From positions 1-45,028 of the forward strand of contig NZ_BJNV01000041.1 of the NCBI RefSeq assembly GCF_006539865.1: a stretch of 45,028 nucleotides of DNA. The letters run 5' to 3'. The notes beneath the pieces are model-generated. The model did no database searches and had not been told where the DNA came from. It was given only the letters and a program-made list of their open reading frames with translations. This stretch comes from Zoogloea ramigera (lineage in GTDB: Bacteria; Pseudomonadota; Gammaproteobacteria; Burkholderiales; Rhodocyclaceae). Positions 1-8,232 of this stretch are shown here, in pieces. Position numbers and translations under genes: made by a program. The stretch's first letter is position 1; each line of letters begins with the position of its first letter.

Positions 1-48
1 AGTTTCCTTGACCCCCACGGGGGGGAGCCTGGCCCCGGGGGCGCTTAC
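1..48 (-). repeat. REP-like element, copy A (shortened)
   Basis: Read on the minus strand, this stretch matches the copy at 25934-25993 at both ends (AAGCGCCCCC at one, CAAGGAAACT at the other). It keeps the C-run/G-run hairpin but lacks the middle GGGCTTCGTCC hairpin. It lies directly after the stop of the diguanylate cyclase gene, so the hairpin may also help end transcription. The window edge cuts it off. Confidence 0.5.
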
Positions 49-1895
49 AGGCTCCAGCGCGCCCGGCCCTGCTTCTTGGCGCGGTACATGGCGTGGTCGG
101 CGTACTGGATGAGGCTGTCGGCCGTGTCGCCGTCGTCCGGGAAGCGGGCGATGCCGACGCTGCAGGAGATCGTCAGGCTGCGGCCGGCCACCTGAAAGGG
201 TTCCGACAGGCTGGCCACGATCTTGCCGGCGGCGTTCTGGCTGAGACCGGAGTTTGGCTCCGTGTGCATCGCCACGACGAACTCGTCGCCGCCCAGGCGC
301 GAGACGGTGTCTTCGTCGCGGAACAGGCGCCGCAGGCGGCCCGCCACCTCGCGGAGCAGCAGGTCGCCCACGTCGTGGCCGAAGTCGTCGTTGACCGGCT
401 TGAAGTCATCCAGATCGATGAAGAGCACCGCCACCTCGGTGTGGTTGCGGCGGGCGCGGCGCAGCATGCCGTCGATGCGGTCGGCCAGCAGGGCCCGGTT
501 GGGCAGGCCGGTGAGGCGGTCGAAGTTGGCCTGGTGCCACATCTCCCTGTCCTTGCGGCGCAGCTCGGTGACGTCGGAGAGCAGCACCACGCGGCGCACC
601 TGGTGCTCGTCGCTGTCGGCCACCGCGGAGATCACCGCGTGGCCGATGTAGTGGCTCCCGTCGGCGCGCTGGCCATCGAAATCCCCGGACCAGTGGCCGC
701 TGCCGGTCTGGCTGACCAGCCTGCCCAGCTCGCACGGTTCGCCGTCGGCGCAAAGGCTGGAGACGGGCTGCCCCTCGAGGGCGCCCGGGCTGAAGCCGGT
801 GATGGCGCAGAAGGCCGGATTGACCCGCACGATGCGCTCGTCTGCATCGACCACCACGATGCCATCGGCCATGTGCTCGACGATGTGGCGGGAGTGCGCC
901 TCTTGTTGGGCGAGCCGGCGCCCGGCGCCCTCGTAGCGGGCGAGCGCCAGCAGCAGCGCGCCGATCAGCGCCGTGAACAGGACGGCGGATACCACGGCGC
1001 GCATTCGCATCCGGTTGCTCATCTCACGCACCGGGGCGAGGGCGTCTTCAAGGGCGATCCCCGACAGCATCACCAGCTCGGGGTTGCGCAGGCGCGTCCA
1101 GCCATACACGCGCAGGACGCCATCCACCGAGGCGTGGGCCACGTAGTGCCCCTCCCGCTGTTCCGGGTGCAGGATGTACTCGCGTTTCTGGGGCGCCTGT
1201 TTGCCGAAGTGCGAGGCGCCGTCGAGGGTCCGCAGCAGCACGTGCCCGCGGGCGTCCACAAGGGTCAGGGTGTCGCGCGGGCCGGCCTCGAAGCTGGCCA
1301 GCTGCTTCGCCCATTCCTCGGGCGACACGGCAATCGCGACGACGCCGTCGAAGCGGCCGTCGCGCTGGATCGCCCGGGCGACCTGGATGCTCCATTTTTT
1401 GGTGAGCCGGCCCAGCACGGGAGGGCTGACGACCAGTCGGTCGGCCTTGTCGGCGGCGAGCTCCTTGAAGTAATCCCGGTCGCCCAGATAGTTGTGCGGG
1501 GCCGGCCCCAGGGACGAGTACTCGAGATAGCCGTCGGCCCCGATGCGAAACTGCTGCAGGGCCAGGTTCGAGGGCAGGGTGCGGGCGATCACCTGTTCCT
1601 GGAACGCCATGGCGCCGGGGCCGGCGATGGCCGCCTCGCGGGCGGTCTGCAGGGCGAAGTCGAAACGGTCGAGGGAGGCCTGCACCATCTCGGCGGCTGC
1701 CCGCGACTGGACCAGGGCCTGCTGGCGGGCGGAGTCGAGCGCCGCCTGCTCGGTGCGCTGCCGGTCGGTGACGAGGTCGTAGGCCACCACCCCGAAGGCC
1801 AGGATGCTGGTGAGCACGATGATCAGCCGCACGAGGCCGAGGGGGTGCTCGAGGATGCGGTGGAAGGTCCGGGAAAGAAAAAGCCGCGAGTCCAT
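45..1895 (-). CDS. Membrane-bound diguanylate cyclase (dCache-PAS-GGDEF)
   Basis: This protein probably makes cyclic-di-GMP from two GTP at the inner membrane. A first membrane helix (about residues 18-40) is followed by a periplasmic dCache-like sensor region, a second helix near residue 300, a PAS domain and a C-terminal GGDEF domain. The active-site motif GGDEF is intact at about residues 535-539. An RxxD inhibitory site (RDED) sits five residues before it, so product feedback inhibition is expected. No EAL domain follows. The start at 1895 was chosen over the ATG at 1940 because a GAGG-type ribosome site precedes it at good spacing; the upstream ATG would add 15 residues. The gene stands alone, and its signal is unknown. 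The 352-bp gap between its start and the next gene contains the regulatory sites listed separately. Confidence 0.93.
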   Translation of the reverse strand: MDSRLFLSRTFHRILEHPLGLVRLIIVLTSILAFGVVAYDLVTDRQRTEQAALDSARQQALVQSRAAAEMVQASLDRFDFALQTAREAAIAGPGAMAFQEQVIARTLPSNLALQQFRIGADGYLEYSSLGPAPHNYLGDRDYFKELAADKADRLVVSPPVLGRLTKKWSIQVARAIQRDGRFDGVVAIAVSPEEWAKQLASFEAGPRDTLTLVDARGHVLLRTLDGASHFGKQAPQKREYILHPEQREGHYVAHASVDGVLRVYGWTRLRNPELVMLSGIALEDALAPVREMSNRMRMRAVVSAVLFTALIGALLLALARYEGAGRRLAQQEAHSRHIVEHMADGIVVVDADERIVRVNPAFCAITGFSPGALEGQPVSSLCADGEPCELGRLVSQTGSGHWSGDFDGQRADGSHYIGHAVISAVADSDEHQVRRVVLLSDVTELRRKDREMWHQANFDRLTGLPNRALLADRIDGMLRRARRNHTEVAVLFIDLDDFKPVNDDFGHDVGDLLLREVAGRLRRLFRDEDTVSRLGGDEFVVAMHTEPNSGLSQNAAGKIVASLSEPFQVAGRSLTISCSVGIARFPDDGDTADSLIQYADHAMYRAKKQGRARWSL

Positions 1896-2051
1896 GCCTC
1901 CCTCGTCAGACGTCTTGGTTGATGGCGCCTGGATGGGCATCGGGGCCGCCTTTTTTCCACCAGTTTGCCTGAAGTGAGGCAGTGCGTGCGGTTTGCGGTG
2001 TCGTGGATCCGGGTGGGCGTGGCGCGAGCGTGGTTTTTCCCTGTGTTTAGG

Positions 2052-2139
2052 TTTTTGTACTGCAAAAAAATGGCGGGGTGTCGAGATTTTTTACAGATCT
2101 CCACTGTTTGGCGGCGATGTAAAAATCCCGTTTTTGACA
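2052..2139 (+). promoter_or_regulatory. Candidate activator sites upstream of the sigma-54 promoter
   Basis: This AT-rich stretch holds two inverted repeats: TTTTTG-N5-CAAAAA (2052-2068) and TGTAAAAA...TTTTTGACA (2118-2139). A related half-site TTTTTTACA lies at 2087-2095. They lie about 70-155 bp upstream of the predicted start, the usual place for an enhancer-binding activator. Binding by a PrsR-type regulator, known for PEP-CTERM genes, is inference. Confidence 0.35.
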
Positions 2140-2180
2140 TCTTTTTGTTTTTTATGGATTTTTTGATGTGTTGAGAAAAT

Positions 2181-2196
2181 TGGCACGGATCTCGCT
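2181..2196 (+). promoter_or_regulatory. Sigma-54 (RpoN) promoter for the PEP-CTERM gene
   Basis: TGGCACG (2181-2187), four bases, then TCGCT (2192-2196) match the -24/-12 consensus TGGCACG-N4-TTGCW. The invariant GG and GC are at the correct distance, and TTGC has one mismatch. Transcription would begin near 2207, about 40 bp before the start codon. PEP-CTERM genes of floc-forming relatives such as Zoogloea are known to depend on RpoN and PrsK/PrsR. Confidence 0.7.
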
Positions 2197-2247
2197 GCAC
2201 TTGCCGAATATTTCACCGATCCAGCAATACCCTGCGAGGAGCCAACA

Positions 2248-3033
2248 ATGAAGTCGTCTCTCAAAATCAGCTGCGCCCTGACCCTGGCCCTCCTGGCGGG
2301 TGGCGCTTCGGCAGCCCCCATTTACTGGATGGACTGGACTGGTAGCGATCAAGACCCCGGCGTCGGCTTCATCGGCAGCGGGACGATCACCACGCCCACC
2401 TCAACCGTAAATGTCACTTACACCAACGCCAGGGGCATCGCCTTCTACCAGGCCGCCGGTGGCACCTATTACTACAGCAACGGCAGCGACGGCCCCGCCG
2501 GCACCTCGCCCTACACCAGCGCCCAGGTGGACAACCGGCCGCCGACGGCCGACATCGTCGCGCTGCAATATGCCGGCACCCAGTCGCTGGTGTTCTCCCA
2601 GGCCATCGCCAATCCGGTGTTTGCCTTCGTCAGCCTCAACGGCAACGGCTATGGCTTCGACCAGGATTTCGACATCCTCAGCTTCGGCGATGCGTCCGAC
2701 GGCAATGCCTGCGGCTACTGGGGCTGCGGCACCTCGTACAAGAACATCGTGACGGTGAACGGCAAGACCGAATACCAGCTGCTCGGCACCGGCGAGCCCC
2801 ACGGCACCCTGCGCTTCACCGGCACCTTCGACACGGTCAGCTGGCGCAGCCTGAGCAACGAGGGCTGGAACGGCTTCACCGTGGGTGTCCAGGAGACCGC
2901 CGTCGCGTTCTGCGTCGCCAACCCCACCGACCCGCAGTGCACCCCGCTGAACCACGTGCCCGAGCCGGCCTCCGTGGGCCTCTTCGGCCTCGGCCTCGTG
3001 GGCCTGCTGGCCGCGCGTCGCCGCAGGGCCTGA
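2248..3033 (+). CDS. PEP-CTERM sorting domain protein
   Basis: This is an exported surface or exopolysaccharide-associated protein of 261 residues. An N-terminal signal peptide (MKSSLKI..., cleavage near ASA-A at about residue 23) is followed by a low-complexity beta-rich body with two cysteine pairs. The C-terminus has the classic tripartite signal: VPEPAS, a hydrophobic helix and the arginine cluster ARRRRA. Such tails are recognised and cut by an exosortase (EpsH/XrtA), which must be encoded elsewhere because none is in this window. The start is fixed by GAGGAG at 2236-2241 and the signal peptide. The gene has its own sigma-54-type promoter and terminator, so it is probably a single-gene unit. 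Its body matches no enzyme family I recognise; a structural or floc/biofilm role is inferred from the class. Confidence 0.93.
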   Translation: MKSSLKISCALTLALLAGGASAAPIYWMDWTGSDQDPGVGFIGSGTITTPTSTVNVTYTNARGIAFYQAAGGTYYYSNGSDGPAGTSPYTSAQVDNRPPTADIVALQYAGTQSLVFSQAIANPVFAFVSLNGNGYGFDQDFDILSFGDASDGNACGYWGCGTSYKNIVTVNGKTEYQLLGTGEPHGTLRFTGTFDTVSWRSLSNEGWNGFTVGVQETAVAFCVANPTDPQCTPLNHVPEPASVGLFGLGLVGLLAARRRRA

Positions 3034-3056
3034 CACGCGTTTGCTGCTGGCCAGCG

Positions 3057-3082
3057 ACGGGAGCCGAGGCTCCCGTTTTTTT
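3057..3082 (+). terminator. Rho-independent terminator after the PEP-CTERM gene
   Basis: A perfect 9-bp stem, ACGGGAGCC with GGCTCCCGT around a 2-base loop, is followed by seven T. It lies 24 bp after the stop codon, and the truncated oxidoreductase reading frame begins directly at its T run. Confidence 0.9.
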
Positions 3083-3083
3083 G

Positions 3084-3707
3084 CCCATCGCCGCCGCCCG
3101 GCGCGCCCGGGAGGCCGGCTTCGAATGGCTCGAGCTGCACTTCGCCCACGGCTACCTGGGCCAGAGCTTTTTCTCGGCCCACGCCAACCGGCGCACCGAC
3201 GCCTACGGCGGCGACTTCGCAGGGCGCAGCCGCTTCCTGCTCGAGACCCTGGCGGCGGTGCGCCGTGAGTGGCCCGAGCGGCTGCCCCTCACCGCCCGCT
3301 TCGGCGTCATCGAATACGACGGCCGGGACGAGGAGACGCTGGCCGAATCCATCCAGCTCGCCCGCGCCTTCCGCCGCGGCGGGCTCGACCTGCTCAGCGT
3401 CAGCGTCGGCTTCACGATCCCCGACAGCCGCATTCCCTGGGGCCCGGCCTTCCTGGCCCCGGTGGCCGGGCGGGTGCGCCGGGAGAGCGGCCTGCCGGTG
3501 GCGTCATCGTGGGGCATCGACGCCCCGGCGACGGCCGACCGGGTGCTTGCCGACGGGCTGATGGATCTCGTGATGGTCGGCCGCGCCCACTTGGCCAACC
3601 CCCACTGGCCCTACCATGCCGCCCTGCAGCTGAGTGAAGAGAAGGCCTCCTGGGTGCTGCCCGCACCCTACGCCCACTGGCTGGAGAAATACCGGCCGAA
3701 CGTCTGA
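3084..3707 (+). pseudogene. 5'-truncated NADH:flavin oxidoreductase (Old Yellow Enzyme family)
   Basis: The frame encodes only the C-terminal ~205 residues of a YqjM/xenobiotic-reductase type flavoenzyme (full length about 360). Visible family marks are the stretch LELHFAHGYLGQSF, the NRR.DAYGG segment, GIDAPATADR near the phosphate-binding region, VMVGRAHLANPHW, and a normal C-terminus. The N-terminal half of the FMN barrel is missing. The recognisable homology starts within a few bases of the terminator T run of the preceding gene, so the 5' half was probably lost when the PEP-CTERM unit or a recombination event landed here. The frame can be extended upstream through the terminator and the PEP-CTERM tail in another frame, but that is not protein-like. 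No ribosome site is seen, and it is probably not expressed. Confidence 0.8.
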
Positions 3708-4105
3708 ACGCCGCAGCGCTCGCGAGGCATCGACAGGCTGCCGCCGAAGCAGTCGGCCGCCGCAGGGTGAGGGCGTCGGGCAGGCCGGCCAGCCCGTCGA
3801 CGCCCGTAGCCCAGGCGAGCGCCCGGGTGCATCCGATGGCGGCTTCCGTTGGACACCTTACCCCGGCTGCTGCCACGAGCGCACCCGCGCCACGCACCCT
3901 GAGGCCAGCGGCGTGCCGCCGATGTCGCCTCGCCGCTGGTGAGGCGCCGCCACGACGGGCGCCACGTGCAGGTGCGCCGACGATTGTTCGACCCGGCTGA
4001 ATAGTGTTGCAGTGCCCAGCCTATTTATCCAGGCGGGGCGAACAAGCAGAATCCACGCTTTCACCGTGCCTCACGCCGCGCGGCTTTCCATCGAGAGGAG
4101 ACATC
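3708..4105. other. Intergenic region with no recognised gene
   Basis: These 398 bp between the truncated oxidoreductase and the SDR gene are GC-rich. Short open frames occur on both strands, but none has a ribosome site or a recognisable protein. It may be decayed coding DNA. The only functional signal I can support is the ribosome site GAGAGGAG (4093-4100) of the next gene. Confidence 0.4.
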
Positions 4106-4864
4106 ATGCAGCCCACCCTGTTCATCACCGGCACTACCTCGGGTTTCGGCGAGGCCTGCGCGCGGCGCTTTGCCGCCGCTGGCTGGAAACTGGTCATCAC
4201 CGGCCGCCGCCAGGACCGCCTGGAGGCGCTGGCCGCCGAGCTGTCGGCCACCACCTCGGTGCTGCCGCTGGCCGTGGACGTGCGCGACCGCGCCGCCATG
4301 CAGGCCGCCATCGACGGCCTGCCCGCCGACTTCGCCACCCTGCGCGGCCTCGTCAACAACGCCGGTCTGGCCCTCGGCATCAACCCCGCCCAGGGCTGCG
4401 ACCTGGACCAGTGGGAGACGATGGTGGACACCAACATCAAGGGCCTGATGTACACCACGCGAATGCTGCTGCCGCGGCTGATCGCCCACGGCGCAGGGGC
4501 CAGCATCGTCAATGTGGGCTCGGTGGCGGGCAACTGGCCCTACCCGGGCGGCAACGTGTATGGCGGCACCAAGGCCTTCGTGCGCCAGTTCTCGCTGGGC
4601 CTGCGCTGCGACCTGGCCGGCACCGGGGTGCGCGTCACCGACCTGGAGCCGGGCCTCTGCGAGAGCGAGTTCACGCTGGTACGCTTCGGTGGCGACCAGG
4701 CCCGCTACGACGCCACCTATGCCGGCGCCAAGCCGGTGCAGCCCGAGGACATCGCCGAGACGATCTTCTGGCTGATGAACCAGCCGGCCCACCTCAACAT
4801 CAACAACCTCGAGATCATGCCGGTGAGCCAGACCTGGGCCGGCTTCGCGATCCACCGGGAGTGA
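4106..4864 (+). CDS. SDR-family oxidoreductase, YdfG-like (NADP-dependent 3-hydroxy acid dehydrogenase)
   Basis: This is a 252-residue classical short-chain dehydrogenase. The N-terminal TGTTSGFGE nucleotide-binding motif, NNAG (about residue 88), the catalytic Ser in NVGSVAG and the YGGTK Tyr-x-x-x-Lys pair are all present. Length and C-terminal style (a conserved NNLEIMPVSQ tail) match the YdfG group, whose E. coli member oxidises L-allo-threonine, serine and 3-hydroxy acids with NADP. The start is set by GAGAGGAG five bases upstream and by the motif lying at residue 8; the frame stays open upstream but without family sequence. It lies 61 bp before thiM on the same strand and could be cotranscribed with it. 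No functional link to thiamine is known. The exact substrate cannot be read from sequence. Confidence 0.85.
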   Translation: MQPTLFITGTTSGFGEACARRFAAAGWKLVITGRRQDRLEALAAELSATTSVLPLAVDVRDRAAMQAAIDGLPADFATLRGLVNNAGLALGINPAQGCDLDQWETMVDTNIKGLMYTTRMLLPRLIAHGAGASIVNVGSVAGNWPYPGGNVYGGTKAFVRQFSLGLRCDLAGTGVRVTDLEPGLCESEFTLVRFGGDQARYDATYAGAKPVQPEDIAETIFWLMNQPAHLNINNLEIMPVSQTWAGFAIHRE

Positions 4865-4925
4865 GCGCCTGGTGTAGCCTTGCGGGCTTTGGTTGACGCC
4901 GGTTGCCGGCGAGGAGTCTGTTGCG

Positions 4926-5759
4926 ATGAGTTCCACCCCCCTCGACGCCCGCGCCCTGTGGGCCGACCTGCAGGCCGTGCGCACGCACGCGCCGCTGGTG
5001 CATAGCATCACCAACCTGGTGGTGATGAACTTCAACGCCAACGCGCTGCTGGCGGTCGGCGCCTCGCCGGTGATGGCCCACGCCCACGAGGAGGTGCGCG
5101 ACATGGTCGGCATCGCCCAGGTCCTGGTGCTCAACATCGGCACCCTCGAGCCCGCCTGGATCAGTGCGATGCAGGTGGCCCTGCAGGCCGCCCGGGCGCG
5201 GGGCATCCCGGTAGTGCTCGACCCGGTGGGCGCCGGCGCCACGCCCTACCGCAACGCGGCGCTGGCCGAGCTGATCCGCGCCGGCGCGCCGGGCATCCTG
5301 CGCGGCAACGCCTCCGAGATCATGAGCGTGGCCGGCCTGGCCGCGGCCACCCGGGGCGTCGACAGCGCAGCGAGTACCGCCGACGCCAGCGACGCCGCCG
5401 CGGCGCTGGCCCGGCAGCTGGGTGCCGTGGTGTGCGTGAGCGGCGCCGACGACCTGATCGTGGATGCCGCCGGCCGCCGCGCGGTGCTCTCCAACGGCCA
5501 CCCGTGGATGACCCGGGTCACCGGCGTGGGCTGTTCGGCAAGCGCGCTGGTGGGCGCCTTCGCCGCGGTGCAGCCCGACCCGTGGCGGGCCACGGTGGCT
5601 GCGATGGCGGTGCTGGGAGTGGTCGGCGAGCTGGCCGTCGAGCGCGTCCAGGCGGCGGGGGCCGGGGTCGGGCGGCTGCAGATCGAGCTGCTCGACGGGC
5701 TGCAGCTGCTCGACGAGGCGTCCTTCACCGGCCGCCTGAGGATGGTCGTCGATGCGTGA
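4926..5759 (+). CDS. thiM: Hydroxyethylthiazole kinase
   Basis: ThiM phosphorylates 4-methyl-5-(2-hydroxyethyl)thiazole with ATP, the salvage entry to the thiazole half of thiamine. The 277-residue protein has the family pattern: VHSITN near the N-terminus, [31 protein letters not shown] and the phosphate/substrate site [14 protein letters not shown] with its catalytic Cys. Start ATG 4926 follows GGCGAGGAG and removes an 11-residue non-homologous extension. Its 3' end overlaps thiE by 8 bp, so the two are translationally coupled. The 61-bp upstream gap is too short for a TPP riboswitch, and none of the conserved THI-box bases are seen. Confidence 0.95.
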   Translation: MSSTPLDARALWADLQAVRTHAPLVHSITNLVVMNFNANALLAVGASPVMAHAHEEVRDMVGIAQVLVLNIGTLEPAWISAMQVALQAARARGIPVVLDPVGAGATPYRNAALAELIRAGAPGILRGNASEIMSVAGLAAATRGVDSAASTADASDAAAALARQLGAVVCVSGADDLIVDAAGRRAVLSNGHPWMTRVTGVGCSASALVGAFAAVQPDPWRATVAAMAVLGVVGELAVERVQAAGAGVGRLQIELLDGLQLLDEASFTGRLRMVVDA

Positions 5760-6381
5760 ACGCCTCGTCGAGACCCTGCGCCTGCACCTCGTCACCGACA
5801 GTGCCCTGTGCGGAGAGCGCGGCGTACTGGCGGTGGTCGAGGCGGCGGTGGCCGGTGGCGTGAGCTGCGTGCAGCTGCGCGAGAAGCAGCTGGAAACCCG
5901 CGCCTTCGTCGAGCGGGCGCGGGCGCTCAAGGCCTGGCTGGCGCCCCGCGGCGTGCCGCTGATCATCAACGACCGGGTGGACGTGGCCCTGGCCAGCGGC
6001 GCCGACGGCGTGCATGTGGGGCAGAGCGACATGGCCCCCGCCGACGTGCGCCGGCTGATGCCCGGCGCGCTGATCGGCCTGTCGGTGGAGTCCCTGGCCC
6101 AGCTCGAGGCCGCCGAGGCGGCGCCGGTGGATTACTACGGCGTCAGCCCGGTGTTCTCCACCGCCACCAAGGCCGACGCCGCGCCGGCCCTGGGCCTGGC
6201 CGGGCTGGCGGCGATCCGGGCGCGCACGGCCCGCCCGCTGGTGGCCATCGGCGGCATCCACGCGGGTAACGCGGCGGCGGTGCTGGCGGCCGGCGCCGAC
6301 GGCCTGGCGGTGGTCAGCGCGCTGTGTGCGGCGGCCGATCCCGCTGCGGCCGCGCGGCTGCTCAGCGCGCGCATGGGCTGA
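5752..6381 (+). CDS. thiE: Thiamine-phosphate synthase
   Basis: ThiE joins HMP-pyrophosphate with thiazole phosphate to give thiamine monophosphate in the cytoplasm. The 209-residue TIM barrel shows the expected motifs in order: [41 protein letters not shown] and AIGGI. It overlaps thiM by 8 bp, so the pair forms a thiazole salvage and coupling unit; de novo thiazole genes are not in the window. Sequence and length are normal for the family. Confidence 0.95.
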   Translation: MRERLVETLRLHLVTDSALCGERGVLAVVEAAVAGGVSCVQLREKQLETRAFVERARALKAWLAPRGVPLIINDRVDVALASGADGVHVGQSDMAPADVRRLMPGALIGLSVESLAQLEAAEAAPVDYYGVSPVFSTATKADAAPALGLAGLAAIRARTARPLVAIGGIHAGNAAAVLAAGADGLAVVSALCAAADPAAAARLLSARMG

Positions 6382-6520
6382 GGGCGCCGCGCCGGGGCTG
6401 CGCGCAACCCCGTCACCTGTGGTGTGCCGGGGTTGAGGGGCAAAGCGCTTCAGGGGGCGCTGCGTGCTGCCGTTAACCGCTCGTTCGGCGGCGTTCGGCT
6501 GCCGCTCTTTTTGTGCTGCC

Positions 6521-8089
6521 ATGACCGATGCTTTGCCGCCCCGCGCCACCACCCGCCAGATCCCCCGGCTGATCCAGGATCGTCGCTGGTGGCTGCTGCC
6601 CGTGGTGCTGTGGGGGCTGCTGGTGGCCCTGTCGCTGCAGATGCAGGTGACCCGGATCTCCGAGCAATCCGTCGAGGTGGCCCTCGAAGGTGCCCGCAAC
6701 ATGTTCCGCATGGTGATGCTCGCCCGCAACTGGAACGCCAGCCACGGCGGCGTCTATGTGCCGGTAACGTCCCAGACCCAGCCCAATCGCTACCTCGAAC
6801 ACCCCCGCCGCGACGTGACGACTACCGACGGGGTCGCGCTGACGATGATCAACCCGGCCTACATGACGCGGCTGATCGGCAACATGTCCACCGAGGACGG
6901 CGGGGTGTCCTTTCACCTCACCAGCTTGCACCCGGTTCAGCCTGCCAATCGGGCCGACCCCTGGGAGGTGAAGTCCCTCCAGGCTTTCGAGCGGGGCGCA
7001 CGGGAGGCCACCTCCATCGAGGCCGGGCCCGACGGCCCCGAGCTGCGCTACATGGCGCCCCTGATCGTGCGGGAGAGCTGTCTCTCCTGCCACGAGAAGC
7101 AGGGTTACAAGGTCGGGGACATCCGCGGTGGCCTCAGCGTCTCCCAGCGCCATGCGCCCATCGAGGCAGCTTCGGCGGAGGCCATCCGCCAGTCGGCGCT
7201 GGCCCACGGGGCGGCTTTCATGGTGGTGGTGGTGATCGGCTGGGGCCTGCTTGAGCTGCTGCGTCGGCGCTGGCTCGAACTGGCCGGCAAGATGGCCGAG
7301 CTGGAGGAGGCCCACGGCCAGCTGCTGCAGTCCGAGAAGATGGCCTCGATCGGCGTGCTGGCGGCCGGGGTGGCCCACGAGATCAACAACCCGGTGGGTT
7401 TTGTCGGCTCCAACCTGGGCACGCTGAAGTCTTACAGCGAGGAGATGATTGCGCTCCTCGAGGCTTGCCGGGCCGGGCGGGCGACCGAGGCGGATTTCGC
7501 CGCCGCCGATTTCGATTACCTCAAGACCGACCTGGCGGACCTGATCCGCGAATCCCGCGATGGGCTCGAGCGGGTGCGCAAGATCGTCTCCGACCTCAAG
7601 GATTTCTCGCGGGTGGACCAGGCCCAGTGGCAGGACGCCGACCTCAACGCGGGCATCGAATGCACCCTCAACGTGGTGTGGAACGAGCTGAAGTACAAGG
7701 CCGAGGTGGTGCGCGCCTACGACCCGTCGTTGCCCCGCGTGGCCTGCCTGCCGGCGCAGATCAACCAGGTGGTGATGAACCTGCTGGTCAACGCGGCCCA
7801 CGCCATCGCCGAGCGGGGCGTGATCACAGTGCGCACCGGCCACGACGCCGAGTGGGTGTGGATCGAGGTGGAGGACAGCGGCAGCGGGATGCCCCCCGAG
7901 GTGCAGAAGCATATCTTCGACCCCTTCTACACCACCAAGCCGGTGGGCAAGGGGACGGGACTGGGGCTGTCGATCTCCTATGACATCGTACGCAAGCACG
8001 GCGGACGCATCGAGGTGAGGAGCGAGCCGGGGCAGGGCAGCTGTTTTCGGGTTTGTCTGCCTGTGAGAACTAGTTCACGGGGCGAGTGA
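6521..8089 (+). CDS. Sensor histidine kinase with periplasmic c-heme (Tll0287/DUF3365-like) domain
   Basis: A membrane helix (about residues 25-42) leads into a periplasmic domain ending in CLSCH (Cys187-Cys190-His191), a covalent heme c site within the DUF3365/Tll0287 fold. A second helix near residue 230 precedes a short coiled coil, a HisKA domain with AHEINNPVGFV (His286) and a HATPase with N, G1 and G2 boxes (DSGSGMPPE, GKGTGLGLS). It probably senses redox state, a gas or an oxidant through heme and phosphorylates a separate regulator, since it has no receiver of its own. The start is uncertain: a GTG at 6464 with a weak AGGGGG site would add 19 residues that do not look conserved. It heads a same-strand signalling block. 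Confidence 0.88.
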   Translation: MTDALPPRATTRQIPRLIQDRRWWLLPVVLWGLLVALSLQMQVTRISEQSVEVALEGARNMFRMVMLARNWNASHGGVYVPVTSQTQPNRYLEHPRRDVTTTDGVALTMINPAYMTRLIGNMSTEDGGVSFHLTSLHPVQPANRADPWEVKSLQAFERGAREATSIEAGPDGPELRYMAPLIVRESCLSCHEKQGYKVGDIRGGLSVSQRHAPIEAASAEAIRQSALAHGAAFMVVVVIGWGLLELLRRRWLELAGKMAELEEAHGQLLQSEKMASIGVLAAGVAHEINNPVGFVGSNLGTLKSYSEEMIALLEACRAGRATEADFAAADFDYLKTDLADLIRESRDGLERVRKIVSDLKDFSRVDQAQWQDADLNAGIECTLNVVWNELKYKAEVVRAYDPSLPRVACLPAQINQVVMNLLVNAAHAIAERGVITVRTGHDAEWVWIEVEDSGSGMPPEVQKHIFDPFYTTKPVGKGTGLGLSISYDIVRKHGGRIEVRSEPGQGSCFRVCLPVRTSSRGE

Positions 8090-8139
8090 AATACCTTCGG
8101 CATCTGTCAGAATGTGTCACGAAATATCGTTTTGATGTA

Positions 8140-8145
8140 TATAAT
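8140..8145 (+). promoter_or_regulatory. Probable sigma-70 -10 element in an AT-rich island
   Basis: A perfect TATAAT sits in a roughly 60-bp AT-rich patch (8108-8167) that stands out in this GC-rich DNA. The -35 region at normal spacing is weak. It places a start near 8152 and supports translation of the next gene from ATG 8233 rather than the GTG at 8086. Confidence 0.45.
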
Positions 8146-8232
8146 AAATTTGTCAATTTAAATAGAAGCCTGGTCTGTTCGAGGCGTGCTCGTTTGCCGC
8201 TACGCATTGGCTTGGCCGGAGCCTTGCCTGCC

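Noticed and set aside
1941-2000. A third GEMM riboswitch upstream of the diguanylate cyclase, because GGCAAAC occurs there on the minus strand.
   Set aside because: The required GACGCAAAGCC core and the GCCGGGTTGC block are absent.
4865-4925. TPP riboswitch before thiM.
   Set aside because: The gap is only 61 bp and lacks the THI-box sequence.
8086-8232. N-terminal extension of the MASE1 hybrid kinase from GTG 8086.
   Set aside because: The stretch is AT-rich, holds a TATAAT box, and encodes no family sequence; ATG 8233 is preferred.
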